Assembly (NCBI GenBank): GCA_030426445.1
Contig: JAUHYS010000139.1
Location: 1-6,078 of the forward strand
Length of the DNA: 6,078 bases
DNA from: a bacterium
GTDB taxonomy: Bacteria; UBA10199; DSSB01
Reading direction: 5' to 3'
Below the pieces are notes generated by a model. It saw only the letters and a program-made list of their open reading frames with translations, did no database searches and had not been told where the DNA came from. A program made the position numbers and the translations under genes. The stretch's first letter is position 1. Each line of letters opens with the position of its first letter. Positions 5,639-6,078 of this stretch are shown here, piece by piece.

Positions 5639-6078
5639 TTAGCGAATGGCAATTTTTCCCTTTTGAACTTTTTCTTTATAGCGACTGCGTTTCAGTTGAC
5701 TGAGTTGATCCAAAATGAGCTTGCCATCCATGTGGTCAATTTCGTGCTGGAGAGCCACGGCTAAAAGATCCTCTGCATTAATTTTGAGAGGCTGGGAATG
5801 GCGGTCGATGCCTTCTACCGTAACTTTTTGAAAGCGCTTCATAGGCACCACGATTTCTGGGCAGCTGAGGCAGCCTTCTTCCCATACAAGGCTCCCTTCT
5901 TGCTGAGTCAATTGAGGGTTGATGAGTACACGAGGTTCTCGTTCGATCACTTCCCCCTCTTCTATCCCAAGATCCATGACCATAACACGTTTTAAAACAC
6001 CGATTTGTACCGCAGCCAGACCAATGCCCGGTGCATCATACATGGTTTCAAACATATTATCGAGTAGGTTTTGAAACT
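5639..6078 (-). CDS. def: Peptide deformylase (N-terminus cut by window edge)
   Basis: Def removes the N-formyl group from nascent proteins as they leave the ribosome, using a mononuclear Fe2+ or Zn2+ site. The stop TAA is at 5641-5639 and the frame stays open to the right edge. The ATG at 6055 is internal: it corresponds to the DDMFETMY region of E. coli Def, and here the upstream frame reads FQNLLDN, so about 30 residues lie outside the window. All three motifs are present, numbered from the Met at 6055: GIGLAAVQ (10-17), EGCLS with metal ligand C62, and QHEIDH (103-108) with ligands H104 and H108 and catalytic E105. A second Cys (C65) lies inside the EGCLSCPE motif. It is the most upstream visible gene of the operon that continues yefM, yoeB, fmt, rpe. 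Confidence 0.96.
   Translation of the reverse strand, partial: FQNLLDNMFETMYDAPGIGLAAVQIGVLKRVMVMDLGIEEGEVIEREPRVLINPQLTQQEGSLVWEEGCLSCPEIVVPMKRFQKVTVEGIDRHSQPLKINAEDLLAVALQHEIDHMDGKLILDQLSQLKRSRYKEKVQKGKIAIR

Overview
The window looks like chromosomal DNA of a moderately AT-rich, Gram-negative-type bacterium. By eye the genes fit a proteobacterial or deltaproteobacteria-like (possibly Bdellovibrionota-like) lineage, but no marker here fixes the taxon. All genes are on the minus strand except rtcB. I saw no tRNA, rRNA, CRISPR array or insertion sequence.

Left part (1-2022, minus): a large soluble hybrid sensor histidine kinase whose C-terminus runs off the left edge. Its sensor is the XylR_N plus V4R pair known from phenol-sensing activators such as DmpR and MopR. 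The zinc-ligand spacing is kept but the phenol-pocket residues are changed. A 153-bp divergent intergenic region follows, with plausible promoters in both directions and a perfect inverted repeat touching both -35 boxes.

Middle (2176-3423, plus): a complete E. coli-type RtcB RNA ligase with all metal and guanylylation residues. It stands alone, without rtcA, rtcR or archease beside it.

Right part (3427-6078, minus): a translation and housekeeping operon in the order def (N-terminus cut by the right edge), yefM, yoeB, fmt, rpe. def and fmt are the classic formylation/deformylation pair. Here they are separated by a complete, intact-looking YefM-YoeB toxin-antitoxin cassette with its own promoter and an operator of two 12-bp units, one carrying TGTACA and the other TGATCA. 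fmt starts 19 bp after yoeB and rpe follows fmt at once, so both probably receive transcripts from the autoregulated toxin-antitoxin promoter as well as read-through from def. This nesting of a ribosome-dependent mRNA endonuclease system inside the initiator-tRNA formylation operon is the most notable arrangement in the window. The altered zinc-type V4R kinase is the second.
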